This document shows, in pieces, positions 8,875 to 18,612 of a stretch of 64,000 nt of DNA. The position numbers and the translations under genes are program-made. Source of the DNA: an uncultured Pseudomonadales bacterium (GTDB lineage: Bacteria > Pseudomonadota > Gammaproteobacteria > Pseudomonadales > Cellvibrionaceae); NCBI GenBank assembly GCA_947487765.1, contig CANKXO010000001.1, forward strand, positions 1,116,001 through 1,180,000, in the 5' to 3' direction. The notes below the pieces were generated by a model. The model saw only the letters and a list, made by a program, of their open reading frames with translations. It searched no databases and was not told where the DNA came from. How positions within the stretch are numbered: position 1 is the first letter of the stretch; the number at the start of each line of letters is the position of its first letter.

Positions 8875-10869
8875 TTAAAAACGTAATTTTGCACTGATAC
8901 GGATATCACGCCCTGCTTCCGGTGAACCAGAAACGCTCGCATATCCAAGATTGTCTCGATAATCTTCGACACTTGCGTGGCTTAAATATTGTTTATCAAA
9001 TAGGTTACTAACTGCTAAGTTAATCGTTAGCAAATCATCTTTAAGCGGCATCCAACGAAGATAAAGATCATGAATCGTATATCCTTTTTTATCGACGGTT
9101 AGATTTTCACCACCAACAACTTGATCAATATTGTCGATACCTTTAACGTACTCGGTTAACCAGCCTGCCTGAAATTTATCAGTCAGCTGATAGTGAGCAT
9201 CAAGTACGAGAGTATCACCAATGCTTGTTGTCTTAGAGCTATAAACATAACGCGTTGCTGTTTCCCCATCGACTTCAGAATCAGCACTATGATAGTTAGC
9301 AGAGAGACTCATTTTCTTGGTGTTATACCCTAGGTTAATAAAATAGCCTTCTATTTCAAGGTCATCTTCGAGGTTTGTAACAACTTGTGACCAAGGTGGA
9401 GTGCGTATAATCAAGTCTTCAATAACGGTTCTATAAACACCAGCGCCTATACTGAAATTTCCTTTTTTATAGTCCATGCCTAGTTCAGTATTTTTTGCCG
9501 TTTCTGCTTCTAAGTCTTCATCATAACTCGATGTCGACAAGCGAAATGAATCTTCAACTTCAACGCCTCTGAACGCTTCAGCGTAACCGGCACTAACACT
9601 TAAACTAGGAGTAATAGCATAATTTGCACTTAAATTAGGGGAAACACCATCATCGCTCAATTCTAAACCTTCGCCATCATCAACTTCATAATCGTCGTAA
9701 CGCAAACCAGTCGCAACGGTTACTTTCTCTCCAAGATTAATAATATCTTGTATATATACGCCTTTAACTTCACCCGTTTCTTCAAAATAGGGATCCGCTG
9801 GAAAGTCGATATCATTTAAATAGCTTTTATCGTCTCGATAATTAATGCCGTAAATTAGTTTATTTCCTGAAAAGAGGCTCGTGTTTTGCAATGTTAATCC
9901 AGTACTCTCAACAGCTCCATCATATGAAACTCCTCTGAATTCACGCTCTTGCATGCGTTCAGTGTTATAAACCGTTAAAGAAATATCGACTAAATCGTTA
10001 CTCTCTGATGTATAGCCATAATTAAAAGTTGTCGTAGTACGTTCCGCTTCTGTTGGTTCAGGAACATTGCGTGCAGAGGCAATTAAGTCTGGCCGATAAA
10101 GAATATCGCCTTCATGTTCAACCTTTTCATAACTGATAGAAACATATTGTTCATCCGTTAAGTTAGCAACTAGTTTGGTATAACCCAGTTTTTCTTTTGA
10201 CTCAGTCCCTAGAATTTCATCGCCATTACCATCTTCTACATTATCAAAATCAGAACCGGTAAGGCTGACCATCGCACTGAATCTGTCCGCATTGTCACGG
10301 CCATAGACTGTCGCGTTAGTCTTAGAGCCTTCTCCATTACTGAAATAATCTGTTTTTAATATTCCAGCAATATTTTGCCCTGGCTTTAATAAATCTTCAG
10401 GATCTTTTGTAGTAAAACGAACAGCACCACCTAACGCACCCGGCCCTGCTGTTGCGCTACCTGCTCCAGCTTCTACCTCAACACGCTTTAACAGCTCTGG
10501 TTCAATAGCGACACGTCCTGAATGGTGAAAGACCGCATTTGCTTGCTCGGCACCATCGACAGTAATGTTTAGAATATCTTCTCCGATATTACGCACATAA
10601 ATTTTCTGCCCTAGCTTGACTGACCCACCTGCTGTGACAGAGGGGTCTCTACGAAAGATATCACCCAAGTCATTTGCTTGAGCTGCTTCTAATTGTTCTT
10701 CAGTAATCACACTGTCAAGACCACTAGTTGCCTGTCCGACAACAGAAATCATATCCAGCTCTGTTTTTTTCTCTTCTGCTAAAACAACTTGACTGGACAA
10801 GGTAGCAAGTAAGACACCGGAAAATAAGTTAACGGATAGTTTTTTCTTTTTAAAAGGTAATGAGTTCAT
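8875..10869 (-). CDS. TonB-dependent ferric siderophore receptor
   Basis: About 664 residues from the ATG at 10869 (an in-frame GTG lies nine bases earlier). There is a Lys-rich signal peptide ending near VVLAEEKK, then a probable TonB box (DMISVVG), a plug domain (IFRRDPSVTAGG, YVRNIGEDILNITVDGAEQ, GAGSATAGPGALGGAV) and a 22-strand barrel ending in a C-terminal phenylalanine (ISAKLRF), as required for outer-membrane assembly. Genomic context makes petrobactin or a related catecholate-citrate siderophore the expected ligand. A Fur-like box lies just upstream. Hairpin and transport genes follow on the same strand. Confidence 0.93.
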   Translation of the reverse strand: MNSLPFKKKKLSVNLFSGVLLATLSSQVVLAEEKKTELDMISVVGQATSGLDSVITEEQLEAAQANDLGDIFRRDPSVTAGGSVKLGQKIYVRNIGEDILNITVDGAEQANAVFHHSGRVAIEPELLKRVEVEAGAGSATAGPGALGGAVRFTTKDPEDLLKPGQNIAGILKTDYFSNGEGSKTNATVYGRDNADRFSAMVSLTGSDFDNVEDGNGDEILGTESKEKLGYTKLVANLTDEQYVSISYEKVEHEGDILYRPDLIASARNVPEPTEAERTTTTFNYGYTSESNDLVDISLTVYNTERMQEREFRGVSYDGAVESTGLTLQNTSLFSGNKLIYGINYRDDKSYLNDIDFPADPYFEETGEVKGVYIQDIINLGEKVTVATGLRYDDYEVDDGEGLELSDDGVSPNLSANYAITPSLSVSAGYAEAFRGVEVEDSFRLSTSSYDEDLEAETAKNTELGMDYKKGNFSIGAGVYRTVIEDLIIRTPPWSQVVTNLEDDLEIEGYFINLGYNTKKMSLSANYHSADSEVDGETATRYVYSSKTTSIGDTLVLDAHYQLTDKFQAGWLTEYVKGIDNIDQVVGGENLTVDKKGYTIHDLYLRWMPLKDDLLTINLAVSNLFDKQYLSHASVEDYRDNLGYASVSGSPEAGRDIRISAKLRF

Positions 10870-10898
10870 AGTAGGCACATCTAAAATTAATACATATT

Positions 10899-10917
10899 GA
10901 TAATGATTTTCATTTAC
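10899..10917 (-). promoter_or_regulatory. Fur box before TonB receptor
   Basis: GATAATGATTTTCATTTAC matches 15 of 19 positions of the Fur consensus GATAATGATAATCATTATC. It lies 30-48 bp upstream of the receptor ATG, in the 105-bp gap after the histidine-kinase gene. It predicts iron repression of the receptor and of the cotranscribed genes behind it. Confidence 0.8.
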
Positions 10918-10974
10918 ATTAAATCATTGTCGCCTAACTCATTGGAATTACTTTTACATTTGTTACGCTTATTA

Positions 10975-12414
10975 TTAACCATCAAAGGGCAATGTGATAA
11001 TAACTTGGAGCCCCGCAATACGGTTTGGCATATCACTATAATGCTCCCCTGCCTGGTAGTGATTCTCCGCTTTAACAGTACCCCCAACAGCTTCTATTTG
11101 CCGCTGAGCTAATGCTAAGCCCAAACCAAAACCACCTCGTTTTTTATTATTATCTGGCGCTATAGCATTTTTTTCTAATCGTGATTTATCAACCTGGAAA
11201 AACGGTTGAAAAATATTATCCAGCAAATGTTCAGGAACGCCGGTTCCATAATCCTTAACCTTAATAGAGATGGATTCACTTGAAGTATTTAACGATACGA
11301 CAATTTCACTATTAAATGGCGTATGACTCAAAGAGTTCCGAACAATATTCTCTAAGGCCTGCCCCAAGGCTCGCTGACTACTTTCAATCACTAACTCATC
11401 AATAGGCTCGTCAACTAACGATGCATTCTGTTTTGGCATATTAAGCAGTAATCGATTATCAGGGTATTCAAATTGTGCATCATCACAAATAACTTGTAGC
11501 AACTCCATTAAGTCGAAAGGTTCTCTATCTAGATTCGGCTTTTCATTATTCAACCACACAAGAGTGAGCGCATCTTCAACTAACTCACGCATTGTAGATG
11601 ACTCATAACGCAGCCTCTCAATAGCTTTTTGCTTTTCTATATCCTGTTCGACACAATCCACTGCCATATCAATACGAGCTAAAGGGGTTCGAATTTCATG
11701 TGAGAGGTCAGCCAGCAATCGCCTTTGATGGTAAATTAGCTCACTGGTTCTCTCAGCCATATTGTCAAAAGTATCCGCCAGTAATGTCATTTCATTATTA
11801 TGGCTACCAATATCAGCTTTTATGCGCACAGAAAAATTACCCGCGCTGAATTGCTTCGCGGCTTTCTCTAATATTTTTAAAGGGGTCATCACATAACGAT
11901 ATAAAAGAAAGGACAAAATACACAACAATAATAAAGGCAAGGCAATTTGTAATAACAAGTTGATGTAAGGCAAATGCCCGCCGGGGCGCATACGTTGGGG
12001 GAGTTGGATCAAGAAATGCGCTTCTTTATTAGAAAAGGGAATATCCATAATTGGATTCTCTTTAAAATAAAGATGAATTTTCCAATTAACATTGCGCCCC
12101 AATCGAAACCCATTAACAAACTGATCAGACAGGGAGCTGTTTGCCAATGGTTCAACATTCGATTTAACAACCGCTGCCCATGTGTTTTGAGATTCTTGCA
12201 AGGAATTTAACCAATCACTTAACGCTTGTCGATTTTCAGCACGATACAAACGTTCAGCTTCGGTTCCATAGGCCAGCAGTTGTTGCTGGTGCTCTTCCTT
12301 AATGAAACTCATGTTTTTTTCTGTTTGCCGGGTAATGATGTCGACAACCCAAAACAGTACAACAACACCAACAGCAATGATTCCGCACAAACGCCACAAC
12401 AAACTATTTTTCAT
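10975..12414 (-). CDS. sensor histidine kinase
   Basis: 479 residues with an N-terminal membrane segment (about residues 7-26), a periplasmic sensor region of roughly 120 residues, a second membrane segment (about 152-175), a HAMP domain, the phosphoacceptor H-box LADLSHEIRTPLAR (His239), the N-box ENIVRNSLSHT and G boxes DYGTGVP and GGFGLGLALAQ. It is encoded 55 bp after its response regulator. A two-component system beside a siderophore receptor recalls PfeRS of Pseudomonas, which senses ferric enterobactin and induces its receptor; a similar role is inferred here. Confidence 0.92.
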   Translation of the reverse strand: MKNSLLWRLCGIIAVGVVVLFWVVDIITRQTEKNMSFIKEEHQQQLLAYGTEAERLYRAENRQALSDWLNSLQESQNTWAAVVKSNVEPLANSSLSDQFVNGFRLGRNVNWKIHLYFKENPIMDIPFSNKEAHFLIQLPQRMRPGGHLPYINLLLQIALPLLLLCILSFLLYRYVMTPLKILEKAAKQFSAGNFSVRIKADIGSHNNEMTLLADTFDNMAERTSELIYHQRRLLADLSHEIRTPLARIDMAVDCVEQDIEKQKAIERLRYESSTMRELVEDALTLVWLNNEKPNLDREPFDLMELLQVICDDAQFEYPDNRLLLNMPKQNASLVDEPIDELVIESSQRALGQALENIVRNSLSHTPFNSEIVVSLNTSSESISIKVKDYGTGVPEHLLDNIFQPFFQVDKSRLEKNAIAPDNNKKRGGFGLGLALAQRQIEAVGGTVKAENHYQAGEHYSDMPNRIAGLQVIITLPFDG

Positions 12415-12469
12415 ACACGCCTTTAAACTCTAGTATTGCTTGGCATTACTCACTCATTAATCGAATAAT

Positions 12470-13183
12470 TTAAGAGAATCGATAACCTTTACCATGCACT
12501 GTCACAAAGCGTTCTGCAGCCATTCCTGCGGCAACTAATTTTTTACGCACACGACTTAAATGCATATCTAAACTGCGATCATAGCGGCTGAATGCACGCT
12601 CCAGAACTGCCTGATACAAGTAAGGCTTACTAAGTACTTCATTCTGGTTGTCAACTAAGACCCACAATAGGCGAAATTGGATAGGTGTTAATATAATTTC
12701 TTGATCGGCGTACAGTACTTGTTGCTTATGTCGAAAGAGCTGTAAATCCCCTGCCTTCTTGACAAAATCTTGCTGAAAAGTTGCCCCACTTGCCCATTTT
12801 GAGCGCCTTAATAAAGCATCTATTCTCAACTTTACCTCAGTAAAATTAAAAGGCTTTGGTAGATAGTCGTCAGCACCCTTGCTATAACCTTCGATGCGCT
12901 CCTCTTCGGCACCGCAGGCAGTCAGCATCATCACCGGTGTTTGTTTTACTTCGCGAAGCTGGTTCAGAACAGAAAAACCATTAATGACGGGGAGCAAAAC
13001 ATCCAACAAGATCAAATCAAATTTGTCACTCAATGCTGTCAATAAGCCCTGTTGCCCATCATGACATTGGTCTATATTAAACCCTTGGCCACGCAATAAA
13101 TTCGCAAGCTGGTCGCTGAGAGTTACATCATCTTCGATAATTAAAATCCGGGTCAATGGATGCTCCTCCACCTTATCAATCAA
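12470..13183 (-). CDS. OmpR-family response regulator
   Basis: 237 residues: receiver domain with the acidic pocket EDD (17-19), phosphorylatable Asp61 in LILLDVLLP, and the conserved KPF loop, followed by a winged-helix DNA-binding domain of OmpR type (LTPIQFRLLWVLVDN, RYDRSLDMHLSRVRKKL, VHGKGYRFS). It is the first gene of a two-gene operon with the histidine kinase. A Fur-like box lies 28 bp upstream of its start, so this signalling system is itself probably iron regulated. The likely target is the adjacent receptor operon. Confidence 0.93.
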   Translation of the reverse strand: MIDKVEEHPLTRILIIEDDVTLSDQLANLLRGQGFNIDQCHDGQQGLLTALSDKFDLILLDVLLPVINGFSVLNQLREVKQTPVMMLTACGAEEERIEGYSKGADDYLPKPFNFTEVKLRIDALLRRSKWASGATFQQDFVKKAGDLQLFRHKQQVLYADQEIILTPIQFRLLWVLVDNQNEVLSKPYLYQAVLERAFSRYDRSLDMHLSRVRKKLVAAGMAAERFVTVHGKGYRFS

Positions 13184-13210
13184 TTAGCACAGTAATCGCG
13201 GCATTCTAAT

Positions 13211-13229
13211 GAGAATGATTATCAATTGC
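13211..13229. promoter_or_regulatory. Fur-like box in divergent promoter region
   Basis: GAGAATGATTATCAATTGC matches 14 of 19 positions of the Fur consensus. It lies in the 177-bp gap between the response regulator (minus strand) and the MATE exporter (plus strand), close to the regulator start and about 130 bp from the exporter start, so it may serve both. Confidence 0.65.
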
Positions 13230-13360
13230 AATGTAATTTTAGATAAAATATGATACAAGTCGACTATTAAATAAGGCATATGTAACAGTTGTAACCTCGC
13301 ATTGCTTATTTGAGTTAAATATCTATAGCATCCATTAATTTCAACGACACCCTCCCTGCT

Positions 13361-14737
13361 ATGAATACCCAAGAAAGTAATCCCGCATTATCAGGACGTA
13401 TAATCCCAACATTTTTCTATTACGTCATCCCTTCAATTGTTGGCTTGGTTGCTATCACTACTGCGAACTTAGTGGATGGAATTTTTGTAGGCAACCATAT
13501 TGGCGCCAATGCTTTAGCTTCAATCACTCTACAAATACCCTACTTTACGTTTTTGATTGCACTGTCATTGATGATAGCGATTGGAGGCTCTGTACGCGCT
13601 GGAAAATATATAGGCGAAGATAATATACCCGCTGCATCTGCAATTTTTAGCAAGTCATTGATCACCGCACTGATCATTAATACCTTTTTTGCAGTTGCCA
13701 GTCTTATCTTCGAAAAGCCTTTGTATGCTTTACTTAATGCTCCTGCCGATATTCAACCTCTTATTGATCAATATTTCAGTATTATCCGATGGGTCCTTAT
13801 CCTCCAACTAACCACAATGGTGCTCTATTATTTTGTACGCGCAGACGGTCATCCTATTTTAGCAACAGTAGCCCTTGTTACTGGCGCATTAATTAATATT
13901 ATTCTAGATGCTTGGTTTATTATTTATTGGGATATGGGGTTAGCTGGGGCAGCTTATGCAACAGGCATTGCTCAAATAATACAGTTTTTTGTTTTGTTAT
14001 ATTATTTTTTTAGCGCTAAAAAGACACTGAATTTTTCTTTATTTCAAAAAAAATGGTTAGAGATTTTTCATTCTGCGTACAATGGCTTGTCTGAATTCGT
14101 TAACGAGATCTCTGTTGGCTTACTATTTCTTTTATTAAATACTTTATTAATAACACGCTTAGGTATTGATGGTGTTGCGGCATTCAGCATCGTAAATTAC
14201 TTCATTTTCCTTAGTATTATGTTGTGCTACGGCATTGCAGATGCATTACATTTATTAATCAGTCAGAATTATGGTGCACAAAAATACAACCGCATTAAAG
14301 ACTTTTTAACAATCGCTATTTTTAGTGCATTCCTATTGGGAGTGATATTAATTTGCATTTTATTATTATGGCAAGAATATGCCATTAGTTGGTTTCTCAA
14401 ACCGGATAGTACTCATGTAGCCCAATTAACAGGACAACTATTGCTTATTATGTGGCCCTTATTTTTAGTGAATGGCATTAATATTGTTTTAAGCAGCTAT
14501 TTAACTGCCCTGCATCAGCCAAAACCTTCAGCCATAATCTCACTTTCGCGCAGTTTGGTTTTACCGGCTTGCTTTTTAATTTTTCTTTACTTTTTATTAC
14601 AACAACAATGGGCTAATCAGCTACTCACAACGGATTGGTCATTTCTTATTGCGCTACCACTGGCAGAATGGGTGACCTTTATTTTAGCGATTGTGATCTG
14701 TTACCACTGCAAACCTAGACCCGTCGATACTCACTAG
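13361..14737 (+). CDS. MATE family efflux transporter, candidate siderophore exporter
   Basis: 458 residues, about 12 hydrophobic segments in two halves, with the MATE pattern NLVDGIFVGNHIGANALASI in the first half and WPLFLVNGINIVLSSYLTAL in the second. MATE proteins export small molecules using Na+ or H+ gradients. It is placed directly upstream of the petrobactin synthesis genes, separated by 82 bp that carry the best Fur box of the window, and it is divergent from the two-component genes. Export of the finished siderophore is the natural inference; a general drug-efflux role cannot be excluded. Confidence 0.88.
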   Translation: MNTQESNPALSGRIIPTFFYYVIPSIVGLVAITTANLVDGIFVGNHIGANALASITLQIPYFTFLIALSLMIAIGGSVRAGKYIGEDNIPAASAIFSKSLITALIINTFFAVASLIFEKPLYALLNAPADIQPLIDQYFSIIRWVLILQLTTMVLYYFVRADGHPILATVALVTGALINIILDAWFIIYWDMGLAGAAYATGIAQIIQFFVLLYYFFSAKKTLNFSLFQKKWLEIFHSAYNGLSEFVNEISVGLLFLLLNTLLITRLGIDGVAAFSIVNYFIFLSIMLCYGIADALHLLISQNYGAQKYNRIKDFLTIAIFSAFLLGVILICILLLWQEYAISWFLKPDSTHVAQLTGQLLLIMWPLFLVNGINIVLSSYLTALHQPKPSAIISLSRSLVLPACFLIFLYFLLQQQWANQLLTTDWSFLIALPLAEWVTFILAIVICYHCKPRPVDTH

Positions 14738-14757
14738 TAACAATTGTAAAATTATTT

Positions 14758-14776
14758 GATAATGATATTCATTCTC
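14758..14776 (+). promoter_or_regulatory. Fur box before petrobactin operon
   Basis: GATAATGATATTCATTCTC matches 17 of 19 positions of the Fur consensus, the strongest site in the window. It lies 43-61 bp before the ATG of the first siderophore synthetase gene, where it would overlap the promoter and repress asb transcription in iron-replete cells. Confidence 0.88.
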
Positions 14777-14819
14777 AATAACCTGAATTGATCAAACTTT
14801 TGATCTATGGGTTAAGTTT

Positions 14820-16715
14820 ATGAAAACATCTGCTATGCAAATCGCTAACAACGCTTCTTTCCATGCATTTATCAATTGTTACTTAAGAGAAATTGACTCT
14901 GGCGTCTGGCACTCAGCTAATGACTGGCAACAGAAAACAGGATTGCGTTTTAATGACAATGAAATAAATGTTCTGGAACTTCAACTTGATAAACTTAATA
15001 TTACTTTAGCGATAGGTATTCGTTTTCGTTCAATAGTAGGCAGGCACCAAGTAAGCTGCGTTTATCAACAACAGCAGAACCAGTTTAACTGGCAAGTAAT
15101 GGATAGTCTCTCAGCAATAATGTTACTGATTGATAATATTTACTCAATTGAAACCGTAAACCCACAAAATAGTCACTGCATCAGCAAACCTTCGCCCTTC
15201 GAAAAACATAAACTGGAATTGATTGCACGTACAGTAGAGAGCCATCAGGTTATGGCCCACTATATTGAGCAACGAATGGATGACTCTAAACTACACGCCC
15301 CTGACTTCATTGATTCCGAACAATCCGTTTTATTTGGTCATTGGTTACATCCAACACCAAAATCTCGCCAAGGTATGCATACTTGGCAGCATCAGTACTA
15401 TACGCCAGAGTTATGCTCCCAATTTCAATTACATTTCTTTGCAGTCGACAAAAAACTAATCCGAGATAACTCCATACTTGAGCAAAGCGCAGAAGAAATA
15501 ATTCACGATATTATTCGTAAGGACCTAAACCAGAGCCCACTCCTCTCTTTACTCAAGCAAAGAGATCCAAATAAGGTATTACTTCCCATTCATCCACTAC
15601 AAGGGCAATGGCTACTCCATCAAAGCTATATTCAACAACTAATCCAAGAAGGAGCACTGGAGGATTGTGGACTTATTGGCCCTCAATTTACACCCACTTC
15701 GTCCATACGTACTCTATACAATGCAGATCTGAACTTTATGATCAAGCTCTCTATTCCTGTAAAAATCACTAATTCTTTGCGGGTTAATATGGAGCATGAA
15801 CTTGATGCAGGAATGCTGGTTGCAAAGTTATTACGCCACAGCAACTTTTGTAATAAATACCCAAAATTTCAATTAATTGATGATCCTGCTTATATCACCG
15901 TCGAATTACCCGATAAAAAAGAAAGTGGGTTCGAAGTTATTTTTCGTGAAAACCCCTTCTCAAAGCAATCTAAAAAGCCATTATCTGATGTACAGTCTAT
16001 CGCTGCACTGGTGCAGGACCCTGTGGGGAACACTATATATTCTCGTTTATCTGATATCATCCATAAGCAGGCGAAAATTGAAAATATGAATATAAAAGAG
16101 ATCAGCCTAAAATGGTTTAACGCTTATTGGCAATGTGCAATAGAACCTGCCATTAGATTATATGACACACAAGGTATCGCTTTAGAAGCTCACCAACAAA
16201 ATTCTCTATTAGATGTAACTAATTGCTACCCTAAACAATATTTTTATAGAGATAATCAAGGTTTTTACCTATCAGAAGCAATACGTACGCAATTAGTGAA
16301 ACTAGAGCCTGACTTACTCAAAATAAGTAATCTATTTTATTCTGACGAAATGATATGTGATCGTTTTAGCTATTACTTAATTATCAATCAACTCTTTTCT
16401 GTCATTAATCGTTTGGGCCTTGATCACATTGTTGATGAGATGCAGTTACTGGAATTGACCTACACTAAACTACAAGCATTATTGACTGAAATGCAAGGAC
16501 GAGGAAGAGCCTTTATTCATGGCCTATTAGAAAAACCTGAGATTCCCTGTAAGGGAAATTTACTCACACGCATTGATGATGTTGACGAGCTACAAGCAGA
16601 TCTTGAACTTGCTGTTTACACCAATATAACGAACCCTCTCTATTTTGTTAACAGAAGATATCAATTACATCAGACAAACTCGTTAAGTAATGAAGCACAT
16701 CTTGAATCCGCTTGA
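14820..16715 (+). CDS. asbA: petrobactin NIS synthetase AsbA-like (IucA/IucC family)
   Basis: 631 residues, an NRPS-independent siderophore synthetase. These enzymes adenylate a citrate carboxylate and join it to an amine; in petrobactin assembly AsbA condenses citrate with spermidine. The IucA/IucC core shows LLPIHPLQGQWLL, TPTSSIRTLYN (ATP/citrate site) and IALEAHQQNSLLD; the C-terminal ferric-reductase-like part follows. Identification as the petrobactin member rests on the downstream asbB, asbC, asbD-E and asbF genes in the order known from Bacillus anthracis. The reading frame overlaps the next by 26 bp. It is the first gene after the strong Fur box. Confidence 0.88.
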   Translation: MKTSAMQIANNASFHAFINCYLREIDSGVWHSANDWQQKTGLRFNDNEINVLELQLDKLNITLAIGIRFRSIVGRHQVSCVYQQQQNQFNWQVMDSLSAIMLLIDNIYSIETVNPQNSHCISKPSPFEKHKLELIARTVESHQVMAHYIEQRMDDSKLHAPDFIDSEQSVLFGHWLHPTPKSRQGMHTWQHQYYTPELCSQFQLHFFAVDKKLIRDNSILEQSAEEIIHDIIRKDLNQSPLLSLLKQRDPNKVLLPIHPLQGQWLLHQSYIQQLIQEGALEDCGLIGPQFTPTSSIRTLYNADLNFMIKLSIPVKITNSLRVNMEHELDAGMLVAKLLRHSNFCNKYPKFQLIDDPAYITVELPDKKESGFEVIFRENPFSKQSKKPLSDVQSIAALVQDPVGNTIYSRLSDIIHKQAKIENMNIKEISLKWFNAYWQCAIEPAIRLYDTQGIALEAHQQNSLLDVTNCYPKQYFYRDNQGFYLSEAIRTQLVKLEPDLLKISNLFYSDEMICDRFSYYLIINQLFSVINRLGLDHIVDEMQLLELTYTKLQALLTEMQGRGRAFIHGLLEKPEIPCKGNLLTRIDDVDELQADLELAVYTNITNPLYFVNRRYQLHQTNSLSNEAHLESA

Positions 16716-18612
16716 TAATCACCAAGAATTTCATCAACTTAACGAGGCTCTCATTTTGCAAACCAAGACAATAGAGAAAATTAATCCTCTTGAAAGAAAA
16801 GAGCGTGCGATAGATAACATAATAAAGCATCCTAAAGAAACAGAGAAAGAAAATAACGAGCAACGCGTTATTCGTCAAATGATAGAAGCATTATTATTTG
16901 AGAACATCATTAAATACCACTATCAATCAGGTATATTTATTTTTTCAATCGGACGTAATAGCTACCAGGCAATGGGTTATATTGGTGGCTTTAATCGTAT
17001 CAGATTGACCTCTAATAGCATCAAGCAGAAAGATAACTCTCAAGGGGCAAAACCTGAATTGAAAAAAATTGTTGATGAGCTAATTACTAGCCAATCAATT
17101 AAGCAACAATTACAGAAAGAGTTAGAACAAACCATTAAATTATGTGACTGGAATCAGCAACAAGAGTCTCTTCTGATATCGCGCCGACACTTACACTATA
17201 GAGAGTTAGAATCTGCTATTGATGAAGGTCACCCCTATCACCCTTGTTTTAAAGCACGCACAGGTTTTAGCTTAGAAGATCATGCCCTTTATGGCCCAGA
17301 ACAAGGCAATGAATTTCAACTTCAGTGGATTGCGATTCGACGTTACCATCTTAAGCAACGTATAGAGTTGCAAGGAGAGTTAAATTATCACGAAGATAAA
17401 CATTTTTGGATAACAGAGTTAGGTATTGATTGTTGGGCAATATTACAACAACGGATGTTGGATAAAGGGCTTAATTGGGAAGAATATAGTCTACTTCCTA
17501 TACATCCCTGGCAATGGAAAAATATACACTCGAGCTTAAAAGAACCTTTGAGCCAGCAACATCTTGTGTATTTAGGATCAGCTGGCGACTTTTATCAAGC
17601 AAGTATTTCTGTACGAACCTTACTTAACGTCACCCATCCCCAAAAAGCCAATATTAAATTACCGATGAATATGGTGAATAGCTCATCATTACGGGTATTA
17701 GAGGAGCATTCTATTTGCACTGCGCCGCTCCTGTCTAATTGGTTAAGCACCCTAATTAATAATGACCCATTTTTTCAAAAGAAAACATCACTGTGCATAC
17801 TTCCAGAATATGCAGGTATAAGGCCACAATCTGAAACATGGACAGAGAAATTTTCTGGGCAGTTAGGGGTAATATTCCGTGAAAGTGTTGAACTGAAACA
17901 CCCAAAAGAGAATGTCATCCCTTTTGTTGCCCTTATGGTAACTGAAGCGGATAACCAACCGTTTATTCATCCTTGGATTAAGCGGTTTGGTTGTGAAGAA
18001 TGGCTATCGCAATTGGTTGATGTTGCCATCATTCCAGTTTGGCATTTATTAGTTCAACACGGCATTGCCATTGAAGCTCATGCGCAAAATTTAATCCTAT
18101 CTCATGAAAAAGGTTGGCCGGTAAAGATTATTGTCCGAGATTTTCACGAAAGCCTTGAGTATGTTGAAGACTATATAACGTCTCCCGAGCTTATCCCTGA
18201 TTTCGGCAATCTAGAAAACTGCTATATCGACAGCAATGAAGATTTATATTATTGGATGAATAATAAAGAAGCATTACGTGAATTATTTGTCGATACACTA
18301 TTCGTTTTCAATTTAAGTGAATTAGCTAACTTATTAAAGCGACACTATAAATTTAATGAAGGAAAATTCTGGGAAATAGTCAAATCACGGCTTTTGCATT
18401 ATAAAAAGTCAGGGTATACCAGTGATAAACGAGTCAATGAGATGAACATTCATGGCGGCTTGATTAAAACTGAATCACTTCTCAGGAAAAAATTCAGCCA
18501 AGAAAAGAATAAAGAATACCACCATACAATTAATAACCCATTATCAATATCAAGCGATATTGATAAACATATAAATAATGAAATAAAGGATCAATTAAAT
18601 GTTAGTTATTAA
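16690..18612 (+). CDS. asbB: petrobactin NIS synthetase AsbB-like (IucA/IucC family)
   Basis: 640 residues, second NIS synthetase. Core motifs are HPCFKARTGFSLEDH, LLPIHPWQWKNI, ISVRTLLNVTHPQKANIKLP, IAIEAHAQNLIL and VRDFHESLEY. In petrobactin synthesis AsbB attaches the second spermidine arm and can join dihydroxybenzoyl-spermidine to citrate. The ATG at 16690 lies inside the end of asbA with no clear ribosome binding site, consistent with translational coupling. The N-terminal 60 residues are charged and less conserved, so a start further in (the Met before IEALLF) is possible. It overlaps asbC by 14 bp. Confidence 0.88.
   Translation: MKHILNPLDNHQEFHQLNEALILQTKTIEKINPLERKERAIDNIIKHPKETEKENNEQRVIRQMIEALLFENIIKYHYQSGIFIFSIGRNSYQAMGYIGGFNRIRLTSNSIKQKDNSQGAKPELKKIVDELITSQSIKQQLQKELEQTIKLCDWNQQQESLLISRRHLHYRELESAIDEGHPYHPCFKARTGFSLEDHALYGPEQGNEFQLQWIAIRRYHLKQRIELQGELNYHEDKHFWITELGIDCWAILQQRMLDKGLNWEEYSLLPIHPWQWKNIHSSLKEPLSQQHLVYLGSAGDFYQASISVRTLLNVTHPQKANIKLPMNMVNSSSLRVLEEHSICTAPLLSNWLSTLINNDPFFQKKTSLCILPEYAGIRPQSETWTEKFSGQLGVIFRESVELKHPKENVIPFVALMVTEADNQPFIHPWIKRFGCEEWLSQLVDVAIIPVWHLLVQHGIAIEAHAQNLILSHEKGWPVKIIVRDFHESLEYVEDYITSPELIPDFGNLENCYIDSNEDLYYWMNNKEALRELFVDTLFVFNLSELANLLKRHYKFNEGKFWEIVKSRLLHYKKSGYTSDKRVNEMNIHGGLIKTESLLRKKFSQEKNKEYHHTINNPLSISSDIDKHINNEIKDQLNVSY

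Noticed and set aside
14820-18612. NIS synthetase pair read as aerobactin or achromobactin synthesis
   Set aside because: No lysine monooxygenase or acetyltransferase (aerobactin) or third synthetase (achromobactin) is present, while the aryl ligase, carrier/condensing enzyme and AsbF homologue fit petrobactin.
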